Positions 27,792 through 36,614 of a stretch of 64,000 nt of DNA are shown here, piece by piece. The notes beneath the pieces were generated by a model that was not told where the DNA came from, did no database searches, and saw only the letters and a list, made by a program, of their open reading frames with translations. The translations under genes were made by a program, and so were the position numbers. Within the stretch, counting starts at the first letter, position 1; every line of letters begins with the position of its first letter. The stretch covers positions 3,659,450-3,723,449 of the forward strand of contig JAIZWK010000001.1 of assembly GCA_021498095.1 (NCBI GenBank). Direction: 5' to 3'. This stretch comes from Candidatus Harpocratesius repetitus. Its GTDB lineage: Archaea; Asgardarchaeota; Lokiarchaeia; Sigyniarchaeales; Promethearchaeaceae.

Positions 27792-28715
27792 ATGATGTAT
27801 GAACATAAATTAAAAATTAAGATTTTTCCTGGATATTTCTTATTTGTTGAATCTATTTTTATTTTTTTAGAGATTTCATTTATATTTAATGATATTTTGG
27901 ATTATCGAGAAGGAACTTGGACACTACAACAATTGTATTGGTCTTTAACCATCATATTTTTGTTATATGGCGGCATTGAAATGATTTTTTACTATTATCT
28001 TTTTTCAATAATTAGTTTTGATTCTCAGAAAGGAATCCAAATCTTTTCTCGATTCTCTAAAATTAAGGCAACTTGGAAGGAAATAAAATCAATAGAACTT
28101 ACGCTAAGCCTTAATAAACATAATTACTCAGCTCAAGGTGGCATATTATTGATCTTTTTAGTGCCTTTTTTTTATCATAATCGAATTTTAAAAATTCATA
28201 TTACAACATTTTCAGGAAAAGAAAAAACTATTCGTACTTATGGTAATTTGAGAAAAATTAACCTTCTTTTCGAATTCTTGACAGACTTGAAAATTTTTAA
28301 CACATCTCATTATAAAATTGATGTAAATGAAAGGAAAAAAAAATCGAAAAAAAAGAAAAGTGTGAAAAAAGCAGAAAAAACAAAAAAACCGAGATTTTTC
28401 GACCAATGGAGTTTTGTTCGGAATAATTCTTATCAAAATTTGGTTGTAAACGACATTTTCATTCGAGACAAAAATTGGAATATCTGGGATAAAAAATACA
28501 GTCGTAGAGCAAAAATATTTATTATTTTGGGCATAATTTCAACGATCTGTACATTTTCCCTTTTATTTTTAACTGCATTACATTGCGAATTTTCAAAATG
28601 TCCGACAATTTGGAACATTTTCCTAATAATACTACTAATTTGTTTAATCATAGGATTGCCATTAGCATTTTTAACGCCAGAAATGCGTGATACTTCCGAA
28701 TTTCTTGAAATTTAG
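27792..28715 (+). CDS. Four-helix membrane protein with Lys-rich central segment
   Basis: A 307-residue protein I do not recognise. Two hydrophobic helices near the N-terminus (~12-34 and ~50-75) are followed by a soluble portion with a PH-like or bPH2-like strand pattern (GIQIFSRFSKIKATWKEIKSIELTL). A strongly basic stretch then follows (KKKSKKKKSVKKAEKTKK, ~180-197), and two more helices (~240-262, ~272-292) finish the protein. A membrane protein with a cytosolic basic patch, perhaps binding lipid headgroups or nucleic acid, is the most that can be said. It is followed by the tRNA gene. Confidence 0.5.
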   Translation: MMYEHKLKIKIFPGYFLFVESIFIFLEISFIFNDILDYREGTWTLQQLYWSLTIIFLLYGGIEMIFYYYLFSIISFDSQKGIQIFSRFSKIKATWKEIKSIELTLSLNKHNYSAQGGILLIFLVPFFYHNRILKIHITTFSGKEKTIRTYGNLRKINLLFEFLTDLKIFNTSHYKIDVNERKKKSKKKKSVKKAEKTKKPRFFDQWSFVRNNSYQNLVVNDIFIRDKNWNIWDKKYSRRAKIFIILGIISTICTFSLLFLTALHCEFSKCPTIWNIFLIILLICLIIGLPLAFLTPEMRDTSEFLEI

Positions 28716-28780
28716 GGCATCTTTTTCCGAAAAAATTTTTACTTATGAAGAATTTTTTTCTATAAATCTCATTATTTTTT

Positions 28781-28857
28781 GGACCCATCGCCTAGTGGAT
28801 ATGGCGTCAGCCTCCTAAGCTGATTTCCCGGGAGTTCGAATCTCCTTGGGTCCGCCA
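28781..28857 (+). tRNA. tRNA-Arg (anticodon CCT)
   Basis: Cloverleaf read by eye. Acceptor GGACCCA pairs with TGGGTCC; D arm is GCC/GGC; anticodon stem TCAGC/GCTGA encloses loop CTCCTAA, giving anticodon CCT (decodes AGG). The T arm is GGGAG-TTCGAAT-CTCCT with one G-T pair, and the discriminator is G. The 3' CCA is encoded in the DNA. No intron. It lies alone between two protein genes, preceded by a T-run. Confidence 0.97.
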
Positions 28858-28954
28858 CGATTTCTTCATTTCATCATAATCAAAGAAAATTGATTTAAAA
28901 TATATCAAAAACCAAAAAATAGTAAAAAGATAATAAAAATAAAGGAATTTTCAA

Positions 28955-30625
28955 TTAGAATAAACCGACTACATCACCGTCGAAATCAATATCAATGCTT
29001 TCAGCAGCAGGTTTCATGGGTAAACCTGGCATTCTGAGCATTCTTCCAGCGATCGGTATTAAAAATCCCGCTCCTGCAGCGATTAAGACACGTCGAATTT
29101 TTAGAGTAAAACCGCTGGGAGCACCCAATTTAGTTGGATCATCAGAAAATGATTTTTGAGTTTTAGCAATACAAATGGGAAGATTATCCAATCCAATTTG
29201 CTTTATATTCGCAATATCTTGTCTTGCATCCAATTCAAATTCGACATCTGCTGCACCATAAATCTCACGGGCAACAGTAAGCACTTTTTCTTCTATTGAA
29301 TCATTCCAATCATATAATGGCGTAAATGTTGAAACTGTGGGAGATTCTAACTTTTCTATAACTAATTTCGCTAAAGCTTCGCCACCCTCGCCGCCTTTTT
29401 CCCAAACTTCAGAAAGAGCAACATCAACACCTAATTGCTCACAATATGAGAATACCATTTCAATCTCAGCGGGAGTATCGAAATTAAATTTATTTAAAGC
29501 AACAACCACAGGAATGTTAAATTTTTTCATGTTAGAGATGTGGCGCCCAAGATTAGCTAATCCATCAGAAAGGGCAGTTAAATTCTCTTGTTTAATTCGA
29601 TCGAGAGATTGCCCACCATGCATTTTCAATGCTTTGATAGTTGTGGTGATAACAGTTAAATCTGGTGCAAATCCACCGTAAAGACTGACCAAATCAAAGA
29701 ATTTTTCAGCACCTAAATCGCTGCCAAAACCTGCTTCAGTAACTACATAATCGTTTGTTCTGAGAGCAAAATTAGTTGCCATAATGCTGTTTGCTCCTTG
29801 GGCAATATTAGCAAATGGACCACCGTGAATAAATGCAGGGTTATTTTCCATTGTTTGCACTAAATTGGGTTTAATGGCATCTTTTAAGAGAACTGTAATA
29901 GCACCTGCAACATTCAAATCTCGACAATATATAGGTTTATTTTTGAAATCGAATCCTAATAAAATATTACCGATTTTCTCTTTTAGATCAGATAAATTGC
30001 GCGCTAAACACAAGATAGCCATTATTTCAGAAGCTGCAGTAATGTCAAAGCCACTTTCATGCGTAACCCCATCTGTTGATTTACCTAAACCAACAATAAT
30101 ATTTCTTAATGCACGATCATTTACGTCTACGACCCGATTCCATAGAATCTTTTTTGGATCTAACTCAATTTTATGCCGATAGATTGCATTGTTAAGTAAT
30201 GCAGCCAAAGTATTATGAGCTGATGTGATGGCATGTAAATCGCCAGTAAAATGAAGGTTGATATCTTCCATAGGGACACATTGAGCATATCCACCTCCTG
30301 CAGCACCACCTTTAATTCCAAAAACGGGGCCCAAAGAAGGTTCTCGTAAACAAACGGCAGTTTGTCGGTTAAGTCGATTCATAGCATCCGTAAGTCCAAT
30401 GGAAGTGGTTGTTTTTCCTTCTCCAGCAGGAGTGGGAGATGTTGCGGTTACTAAAACTAACTTTCCTGGAGGGTGTTCCATACAATTTAAACAATATGTT
30501 AAATTTATTTTTGCTTTATACGGACCATAAAGCTCTAAACTTCGTTCTGGAATACCTATTCTGGCAGCAATTTGTGTAATTGGTAGCAAATGGGCTTCCC
30601 GAGCAATTTCAATATCCGGTTTCAT
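28955..30625 (-). CDS. fhs: Formate--tetrahydrofolate ligase
   Basis: ATP-dependent formation of 10-formyl-THF from formate, or the reverse reaction, yielding ATP during amino-acid or purine fermentation. The 556-residue length is normal. Signatures: P-loop VTATSPTPAGEGKTTTSIGL (~59-78), REPSLGPVFGIKGGAAGGGYAQ, GDLHAITSAHNTLAALLNNA and GGPFANIAQGANS. C-terminal signature: PIAGRMLRMPGLPMKPAAE. Directly downstream of hutI (62 bp), with a GGAGAG ribosome-binding site. Histidine breakdown releases one-carbon units, which this enzyme would process. Confidence 0.97.
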   Translation of the reverse strand: MKPDIEIAREAHLLPITQIAARIGIPERSLELYGPYKAKINLTYCLNCMEHPPGKLVLVTATSPTPAGEGKTTTSIGLTDAMNRLNRQTAVCLREPSLGPVFGIKGGAAGGGYAQCVPMEDINLHFTGDLHAITSAHNTLAALLNNAIYRHKIELDPKKILWNRVVDVNDRALRNIIVGLGKSTDGVTHESGFDITAASEIMAILCLARNLSDLKEKIGNILLGFDFKNKPIYCRDLNVAGAITVLLKDAIKPNLVQTMENNPAFIHGGPFANIAQGANSIMATNFALRTNDYVVTEAGFGSDLGAEKFFDLVSLYGGFAPDLTVITTTIKALKMHGGQSLDRIKQENLTALSDGLANLGRHISNMKKFNIPVVVALNKFNFDTPAEIEMVFSYCEQLGVDVALSEVWEKGGEGGEALAKLVIEKLESPTVSTFTPLYDWNDSIEEKVLTVAREIYGAADVEFELDARQDIANIKQIGLDNLPICIAKTQKSFSDDPTKLGAPSGFTLKIRRVLIAAGAGFLIPIAGRMLRMPGLPMKPAAESIDIDFDGDVVGLF

Positions 30626-30687
30626 ATAATCTCTCCAATCGATGTGATTTTGATGTAAAAAAAGAGGATTTTAGTATAAAAAGAAAA

Positions 30688-31947
30688 TCAGACAATTTGT
30701 TTTCCTTTTCGATATACCAAAAAGGGTTTTAAAGAACCTTGGTTATAAACAATTTCTTGATATTTATTACAATTAAACGCAATAAAATCCGCTAGTTTTC
30801 CCTGAGCGAGAACACCCCGATCATTTAATGATAAGGCATCAGCAGCCCTCTTTGTAATACCTGCGAGAGTCTCTGCAATTGTAAGTTTTTGATATGCACC
30901 TAATAACGCGGCTTGAGTTAAAAGTTCACCCATAGGAGCAGAGCCGGGATTCCAATCAGATGAAATTGCAACATTTAATCCAACATCTAACATTTTTCTT
31001 GCAGGTGCAAAATCAATCCCTAATCCTAAAGATGCACCAGGAAGAGCAACAGCAATCACATTTGCTTCTTTTAGCATACGGAGATGGGCTTCATCTGATA
31101 CTTCTAAATGTTCAGCAGATAAAGCACCAACATCGGCAGCTACTTCGGAGCCACCCATTGTAAATTGATCTCCATGCACAATAACTTGAAATCCAAGTTC
31201 CTTGGCATAATTTAAATATTTACGGGCAGAATCGGGACTGAAAGCACTTTCTTCAATAAATATATCTACTCGATTTGCCAAATTTTTTTCTTTTACAACC
31301 GGTAATAGTTTATCCATAATTTCTTGTAAATATTTTTCTGGATCTTGAAATTCGGGCGGACAGGTATGGGCAGCTAAACATGTTGGTATTAAATCAGGTA
31401 ATAATGCACGTGAACGATTAGCTTGATTGATAACCTCTAACATTTTAAGTTCTGCTTCTACAGTAAGTCCATATCCACTTTTTACTTCACATGTTGTGAC
31501 ACCGCGATGAAGATGGGTTAACCCTCGAATAAAGAGATTATCAAATAACTCTTTTTCTGATGCATTACGAGTTTTACGAACAGTATCAAGCATTCCTCCT
31601 CCAGATTTTGCGATATTTAGATATGTTTCACCTGATAACCTGCGAGCATAATCTTCAGCACGTGTTCCAGCGTAGCACATATGAGTATGGCAGTCAATCA
31701 TTCCAGGCATTGCCACTGCATTCTCAGTAATTTTGTGAAAAATAGTTCCTGAACCGTGGAATTTTGCATGAGATACTTCCTTTTCAAATTCATCTTTGGA
31801 AAGAATACGCTCAATTTTATCTTCAACAATTAAAATTCCCCCATTGGAGATAATTTCCAATTTATCATCAGAAATAGGCCCAGCAGAGGGTAAATTTTGC
31901 ATGGTAAGGATTTGCTTAAAAGGACCGATTAGTTTTTTATCCGACAT
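30688..31947 (-). CDS. hutI: Imidazolonepropionase
   Basis: Third step of histidine degradation: 4-imidazolone-5-propanoate to N-formimino-L-glutamate. The 419-residue amidohydrolase has the metal motif AMPGMIDCHTHMCYAGTRAEDYARR (His-x-His), then TTCEVKSGYGL, IVHGDQFT, SAEHLEVSDEAHL and AISSDWNPGSAPMGE, all typical of HutI. A strong AAGGGAGGT precedes the ATG. It forms a pair with fhs. The upstream enzymes HutH and HutU are not present in the window. Confidence 0.96.
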   Translation of the reverse strand: MSDKKLIGPFKQILTMQNLPSAGPISDDKLEIISNGGILIVEDKIERILSKDEFEKEVSHAKFHGSGTIFHKITENAVAMPGMIDCHTHMCYAGTRAEDYARRLSGETYLNIAKSGGGMLDTVRKTRNASEKELFDNLFIRGLTHLHRGVTTCEVKSGYGLTVEAELKMLEVINQANRSRALLPDLIPTCLAAHTCPPEFQDPEKYLQEIMDKLLPVVKEKNLANRVDIFIEESAFSPDSARKYLNYAKELGFQVIVHGDQFTMGGSEVAADVGALSAEHLEVSDEAHLRMLKEANVIAVALPGASLGLGIDFAPARKMLDVGLNVAISSDWNPGSAPMGELLTQAALLGAYQKLTIAETLAGITKRAADALSLNDRGVLAQGKLADFIAFNCNKYQEIVYNQGSLKPFLVYRKGKQIV

Positions 31948-32056
31948 TATTACCTCCCTTCTAGTGAGCCAGTGCGAAATGAATTAAATAATTTGTGCTT
32001 TAAGATTGAAACTAAATTTATTAATCAGAATTTCTAATATATCATTGGTCGTTTCA

Positions 32057-32479
32057 ATGAAAAGTAATATTTGCGAATTCTGCGGTGAACCTCTACGGAT
32101 GTTAATTCAATCGAATTATGTAATCTGTCCGATTTGTGAGCGAAAAGTGTGCCTTAAATGTCAAAAACTTGGATTATGTCCAGAACATTATGAAGAAATT
32201 CCAGAAACAACTAAATCTGATCTTAAAAGACTAAGAAGATTTTTAGTAATATCCATTATTATTATCTCAGTAATATATTTTGCTTTCACATTCTTACTTA
32301 TTTATATAAATAATGACATAAGAATTATCATTTTTGCTTCAAGTGGTGTTCAAAAATTGGTTTACTTTTTATTATTTCTTCCCTATATCCCTATTTTTTT
32401 AGGGATTTTAATCTCTTATGATAAAAAAGTGAAGAAATTACTTCGATATTCAATCGAACATTGGAAAAATAAGCGATGA
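32057..32479 (+). CDS. Small zinc-finger protein with two membrane segments
   Basis: About 140 residues from the ATG at 32057; a TTG at 32006 would add an unlikely leader. The N-terminus holds a zinc-binding pattern: CEFCGEP, then CPICERKVCLKCQKLGLCPEHY, i.e. several Cys pairs plus His, like a B-box or treble-clef finger. A linker (ETTKSDLKRLRR) leads to two hydrophobic helices (~60-85 and ~105-125) and a basic tail. Divergent from hutI. Asgard genomes encode many such finger-plus-TM proteins; the partner is unknown. Confidence 0.55.
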   Translation: MKSNICEFCGEPLRMLIQSNYVICPICERKVCLKCQKLGLCPEHYEEIPETTKSDLKRLRRFLVISIIIISVIYFAFTFLLIYINNDIRIIIFASSGVQKLVYFLLFLPYIPIFLGILISYDKKVKKLLRYSIEHWKNKR

Positions 32480-32734
32480 TAAGGGTTAACTTTTCTCGAA
32501 ATTCTGCTTGAGAATCCATTTTTAATCATTTTTACGATATAAATTCTATAAGATACTTAACTTTGATGAAAGAATAATTAAAATACATTCTAAAAAGTGG
32601 CTTTATACCCTTCAGTTACATTTTTGTTTAGTTTTTTCTATTTTCTTTTTTGATATTTTTATTTATCTTCTCAACAAAATGATAGAAATTGTAGCTAAAT
32701 TTTATTTTATCTAAATTTTTGATATACACAAGAA

Positions 32735-33979
32735 ATGATTAACAAGGATGATTTGTTTGAATTAACTAAAAAGATTTTAGAAGAGACAGATCGCATCATA
32801 CGCCAATTTGGACCGAGATTGACTGGAACTAAGCCTTGTAGTAATGTTGCTGATGAATTGCATAAAAAACTTAACCAATTTTGCGATGATAGTAAGATAG
32901 AAAGATTTAATACTCATCCTGCTTCTTTTACTTTTTACATTCGGTTTCTCTCGATTATGTATGCAATTAGTGTTACTTTGTTCTACTTAAGAACAAATTG
33001 GTTAATTTTACCCTTAATTGGATTATTTATTGGAATTTTCATGATGATCTCTATTTTTGCATTTTATCAGCAATTTTTTGATCGATTCTTTCCAAAAAAA
33101 ATTGGTAAAAATGTCTATGGCGTGATAGAACCGAGTTCAGAGGTTAATCAGCAAATTATCCTTTCAGGTCACCATGATAGTGCTCAAAAAATCCGAATTT
33201 TGGATTCTGGATTCCAAAAATTGTATCCAGTGGTAATATTGGCACCATATTTCTTTTTTCTATATGCAATTGTGATTAGTATAATTGGGATTATTAATAA
33301 ATTCGAAAATATATCGTCTCCTATAATTCTCGTGTTATTTCTATTCGGTATTCCGTTTGTTTTATCATATTTCTTCATTGTTACCAAAGATGCTTCTCCT
33401 GGAGCGGGAGATAACTTAATTTCCTCATTGCTTTTTATTGAATTAGGAAAATATCTAAAGATACAGATAAAAACAAAAAATTGTGCATTAAATCATACAA
33501 GAATAATAATTGTTAGTTTTGATGCTGAAGAGTGTGGATTGCGCGGTTCTGCTGCGTTTATGAAAGCCCATAAAGAAATGTTCAAGCAATTACCAACATA
33601 TCATTTAAATTTTGATAGTTTATACAATTTGGATGAATTGCATGTTCTCACAGCTGATATTAATGGCAATGTCCCCTTATCTGAAGAAATGGCAGATGAG
33701 ATTGTAAAGATCGGTAGAAAAGAAGCAATTTCCATTAAAAAATTCAAAATGTTATTTGGAGGAGGGGGAACTGATGCAGCTGAAAGTGCCCGAATGGGAA
33801 TTCCTTCCACAACATTAATTGCCATGCCCACAAAAGTCATCAGAGATGGATTAGTATATCATACCAGAAGAGATACGGTGGAAAATATCGATCCTGCTGT
33901 GGTAAAATGTTGTTTAAAAATTGCATGGAATTATATATGGAATAAAGAAAGAAAAAAAGAACTTATAAACAATATTTAG
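32735..33979 (+). CDS. M28 family metallopeptidase with membrane segments
   Basis: Zinc-dependent aminopeptidase-type protein of 414 residues. Metal ligands are visible in SGHHDSAQK (~144-152), in ASPGAGDN (~224-231), in the catalytic pair FDAEECGLRGSAAF (~261-274) and in the late VYHTRRDTVENIDP. The active-site neighbourhood GGGGTDAAESARMGIPSTTLIAMP also fits M28. Two hydrophobic pairs (~68-105 and ~170-215) interrupt the sequence, so the enzyme is membrane-embedded, resembling the multi-helix M28 group. Substrate unknown; peptide recycling at the membrane is likely. Confidence 0.85.
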   Translation: MINKDDLFELTKKILEETDRIIRQFGPRLTGTKPCSNVADELHKKLNQFCDDSKIERFNTHPASFTFYIRFLSIMYAISVTLFYLRTNWLILPLIGLFIGIFMMISIFAFYQQFFDRFFPKKIGKNVYGVIEPSSEVNQQIILSGHHDSAQKIRILDSGFQKLYPVVILAPYFFFLYAIVISIIGIINKFENISSPIILVLFLFGIPFVLSYFFIVTKDASPGAGDNLISSLLFIELGKYLKIQIKTKNCALNHTRIIIVSFDAEECGLRGSAAFMKAHKEMFKQLPTYHLNFDSLYNLDELHVLTADINGNVPLSEEMADEIVKIGRKEAISIKKFKMLFGGGGTDAAESARMGIPSTTLIAMPTKVIRDGLVYHTRRDTVENIDPAVVKCCLKIAWNYIWNKERKKELINNI

Positions 33980-34112
33980 TATGAAATAGATATCTATGGA
34001 GATATTAAAGTTTCAATACTGGAAAATTAAAGATCCATATAGTGGCATAAAGGAATTCGTAAGTAAAAAATTAAAGATTACAAATTTTATTGATTACTGA
34101 AATAAAAGAAAA

Positions 34113-35102
34113 TTAAATTTGAATACTTTTAAGTCTTTTAGTTAGTATTTTAAATACTAACAAGACGAAAGCATCCTCTACATTGATATTATTTAGAGCA
34201 CTGGTTTCTAAATACCCCATGTTATATTTAGACGCCAGATTATTTGCTTCTTCTGTTGAAACAACTTTAGAAAGATCAGATTTATTCCCAACCAAAAGAG
34301 ATTCGTATTCACCTTCAATATAGGAATCTAATTCAGATTTCCACTGATGAATATGGTCGAATGTTTTTCGATCGTGCAAATCAAATACGAGAATTACTGC
34401 CATAGTTCCCTTATAATAACTTCTTCTTACACGTTTGAAGAATTTTTGCGATCCAATGTCATAAATGTTTAAGTGGACTCGGTTTTCCATAAGTGTATAC
34501 GTATGGGTCATAATATTCAACCCAATTGTCGGTCGAAAATCTTTTGGAAAAACACCATCAACAAAGCGGTTTACCAAGCTTGTTTTTCCAACACCTGAAT
34601 CCCCTACTAAAGTAAACTTAAAAACCCATTGTTGAATCTCATTAGAACTCGAGTCCAACAGTTTTGAACCTAATATTTCTCCCAATTTTGGAATTTCTAG
34701 ATCAACAGATTGGTTTTCTGATAAAATTCTATAAAATTTTTCTGTAGCTAAGTAAAGAAAAGGTTGAAGTTTATCAATCCATGCATCAATCGATACTATA
34801 TAGATGAAAGTCCACTCATCAACAAAAATACTAATACTACGAAAGTTCTCAGCATCTATAATAGCATTAGCATAAGGTGAATCCGATTGAATTTCTTGAA
34901 TTCGACGCAAAATCGGATCTAGATCAAAATTAATTGATGAATATTGATTTCTTGCATGATTAACCTTTGAACCAAATGCTTTTTGAATCTCAGACGAATA
35001 TATCAGTTCCTTTCCATGTTTTAAAATATAAAGCCTTTGTAATTCAGGTATATTACATGCTAAGTTAGAAGAAAGAGTATTCAGTAGCAAATTTTGATTC
35101 AT
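34113..35102 (-). CDS. Rab/Ras-like small GTPase with N-terminal longin/roadblock-like domain
   Basis: A 329-residue two-domain protein. Residues 1-~130 (LQRLYILKHGKELIYSSEIQ, a central helix, then FRSISIFVDEWTFIYIVSID and a final helix) look like a longin or roadblock module. Residues ~160-325 are a Rab-like G domain: G1 GDSGVGKTS (167-175), switch-I Thr192 in FRPTIG, G4 GNKSDL (272-277) and G5 ETSA (299-302). G3 is unusual: D215-I-G-S-Q219, placing Ser where Ras-type proteins have the invariant Gly of DxxG, while the catalytic-position Gln is kept. No prenylation motif. Such fusions are an Asgard speciality. Confidence 0.88.
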   Translation of the reverse strand: MNQNLLLNTLSSNLACNIPELQRLYILKHGKELIYSSEIQKAFGSKVNHARNQYSSINFDLDPILRRIQEIQSDSPYANAIIDAENFRSISIFVDEWTFIYIVSIDAWIDKLQPFLYLATEKFYRILSENQSVDLEIPKLGEILGSKLLDSSSNEIQQWVFKFTLVGDSGVGKTSLVNRFVDGVFPKDFRPTIGLNIMTHTYTLMENRVHLNIYDIGSQKFFKRVRRSYYKGTMAVILVFDLHDRKTFDHIHQWKSELDSYIEGEYESLLVGNKSDLSKVVSTEEANNLASKYNMGYLETSALNNINVEDAFVLLVFKILTKRLKSIQI

Positions 35103-35167
35103 TATTATAAAAAAAGAAATTGATCCTAAGTAAATATTGATTGAATGATAATAATAGAGTAAATGAG

Positions 35168-35332
35168 TTATTTAATTCTAGTGGCAGTATTGCAGTGTTT
35201 ACAACGGATAACTTGCTTAAGTTTTAAAGATTGATAACGGTAAACTCCAAGAACTAGCTTTTTGCCGCATTTTGCACAACGTTCATTTAAAATTTTTTCT
35301 TGTAAGCAAATTCCGTTTTTTACAATTTCCAT
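35168..35332 (-). CDS. Small zinc-ribbon protein
   Basis: About 54 residues from the ATG at 35332, which avoids overlap with the divergent gene at 35398 that a longer start would cause. It is essentially one zinc ribbon: RCAKCGKKL, a 15-residue hairpin, then IRCKHCNTATRIK. The spacing resembles Com-type translational regulators and other nucleic-acid-binding ribbons. It lies just upstream of the GTPase gene on the same strand but has no visible functional tie to it. Confidence 0.55.
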   Translation of the reverse strand: MEIVKNGICLQEKILNERCAKCGKKLVLGVYRYQSLKLKQVIRCKHCNTATRIK

Positions 35333-35397
35333 TCTATTTAAAAAAAGTGAAAGATTCTTTTTAAGAATATTTGGAATAATTAGATTTTGATTAGTGA

Positions 35398-36606
35398 ATG
35401 AATAATATGCAAAAACCAACTCAACCTATTGGTAGTAAAGATAATCCTTATGATATTGTAATTAGTGGAGCGGGTCCGGCTGGTTTGACAGCGGGTATTT
35501 TTGCCGGTCGATACAAATTAAAAGCACTTATCTGTGAAAAAGAAGAACATCCATGGTCATTTCCCAGAGGAGAAACACTACATAATGCAAAAATCTTTTC
35601 TCAAGTATTAGGTGATAATGTTCTTAATCTAATTTCTATCCATATAACCGCTGCGCGTAAATTTAACAGCCCTATGGTAAAGAACACTGTAGAGGTTTTT
35701 CGAAGAACACCTTCAATTGTTTTTGAATGGAATAATTTCATAGAATTACTAAAATCACGTTTATTAGAGACAGCAACAAAAATACGAACCAATTCAGAGG
35801 TTGAAGAATTAATTTATGAAGACAACAAGTGTTGTGGAATTCGATTGCAAAATGGTGAAGAAATCTATGCAAAATCGATAATTGTTGCAGATGGCCACAA
35901 CAGCCTTATCGGTAAAAATTTTCACATTCCCTATGAAAAAATTAATTTTCCAATTGTTAAACGAATTATTCGGAATTTTCACGGAGATTATTATGGTTTT
36001 GAGTACTTTTTTTTGGTTCCTGGGATGTTGAATTATGCACCCCGATTTCCTCCAGCAGTAATTTTTGTTTTTCCAAGAAATAAGGAAAAATGTGAAGTAG
36101 GAATGATGATCTTCGCAGATGTTGCTAAAAAACTCAAAAATTCATGTGATTTACCCGATGAAGCTGAAATAATGCGTGTTTGGAATCAATTAATTGCCAC
36201 ATATCCCCGGTTCTCTGATTTAATGCGCAATACGGAGATTGAATTTGAAGGATTTACTTATATCGGTGCAGGAGAAATATATAATAATCCAATGCCTGTT
36301 CCTGGTGTCTTTCTAACCGGTGAAGCGATGGGTTTTATTGAAAAATCGGGAGCATCTGGGATTGCCTCATCGATGCAAATAGCAAAATTTGCAGTTGATT
36401 ATATTGCTTCGAAAAAAAGTATTTACTGGTCCAAATCTTCAGCAAAATCTTATTCACGCACATTAAAACGAACAGATTTTTATCATCATATTAGAAAAAA
36501 TGCACAAAAAACCCAAATACAAAAATATTTTTTCTTTCAATATTTACGAACAGAAGAGAAAATAAATAAAAAATGGAATTTGGTAAAAGCACTCTATAAA
36601 GTATGA
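35398..36606 (+). CDS. Geranylgeranyl reductase family FAD oxidoreductase
   Basis: A 402-residue flavoprotein. FAD-binding motif YDIVISGAGPAGLTAGIFAG (~18-37) is followed by CEKEEHPWSFPRGE, the G-D motif SIIVADGHNSLIGK and the family's ITGEA-like FLTGEAMGFIEKSGASGIASSM. Members saturate the isoprenoid chains of archaeal lipids or act on related polyprenyl substrates. It differs clearly from the FixC-like protein at 19179. The C-terminal 60 residues are basic and lack the Cys pairs seen in some lipid reductases. Monocistronic, with fni elsewhere in the window as another isoprenoid gene. Confidence 0.82.
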   Translation: MNNMQKPTQPIGSKDNPYDIVISGAGPAGLTAGIFAGRYKLKALICEKEEHPWSFPRGETLHNAKIFSQVLGDNVLNLISIHITAARKFNSPMVKNTVEVFRRTPSIVFEWNNFIELLKSRLLETATKIRTNSEVEELIYEDNKCCGIRLQNGEEIYAKSIIVADGHNSLIGKNFHIPYEKINFPIVKRIIRNFHGDYYGFEYFFLVPGMLNYAPRFPPAVIFVFPRNKEKCEVGMMIFADVAKKLKNSCDLPDEAEIMRVWNQLIATYPRFSDLMRNTEIEFEGFTYIGAGEIYNNPMPVPGVFLTGEAMGFIEKSGASGIASSMQIAKFAVDYIASKKSIYWSKSSAKSYSRTLKRTDFYHHIRKNAQKTQIQKYFFFQYLRTEEKINKKWNLVKALYKV

Positions 36607-36614
36607 AATGTTGT

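Noticed and set aside
30960..31163. Open frame rich in Leu, Gln and His opposite hutI
   Set aside because: It lies antisense inside a clearly conserved gene, has low-complexity composition and no ribosome-binding site.
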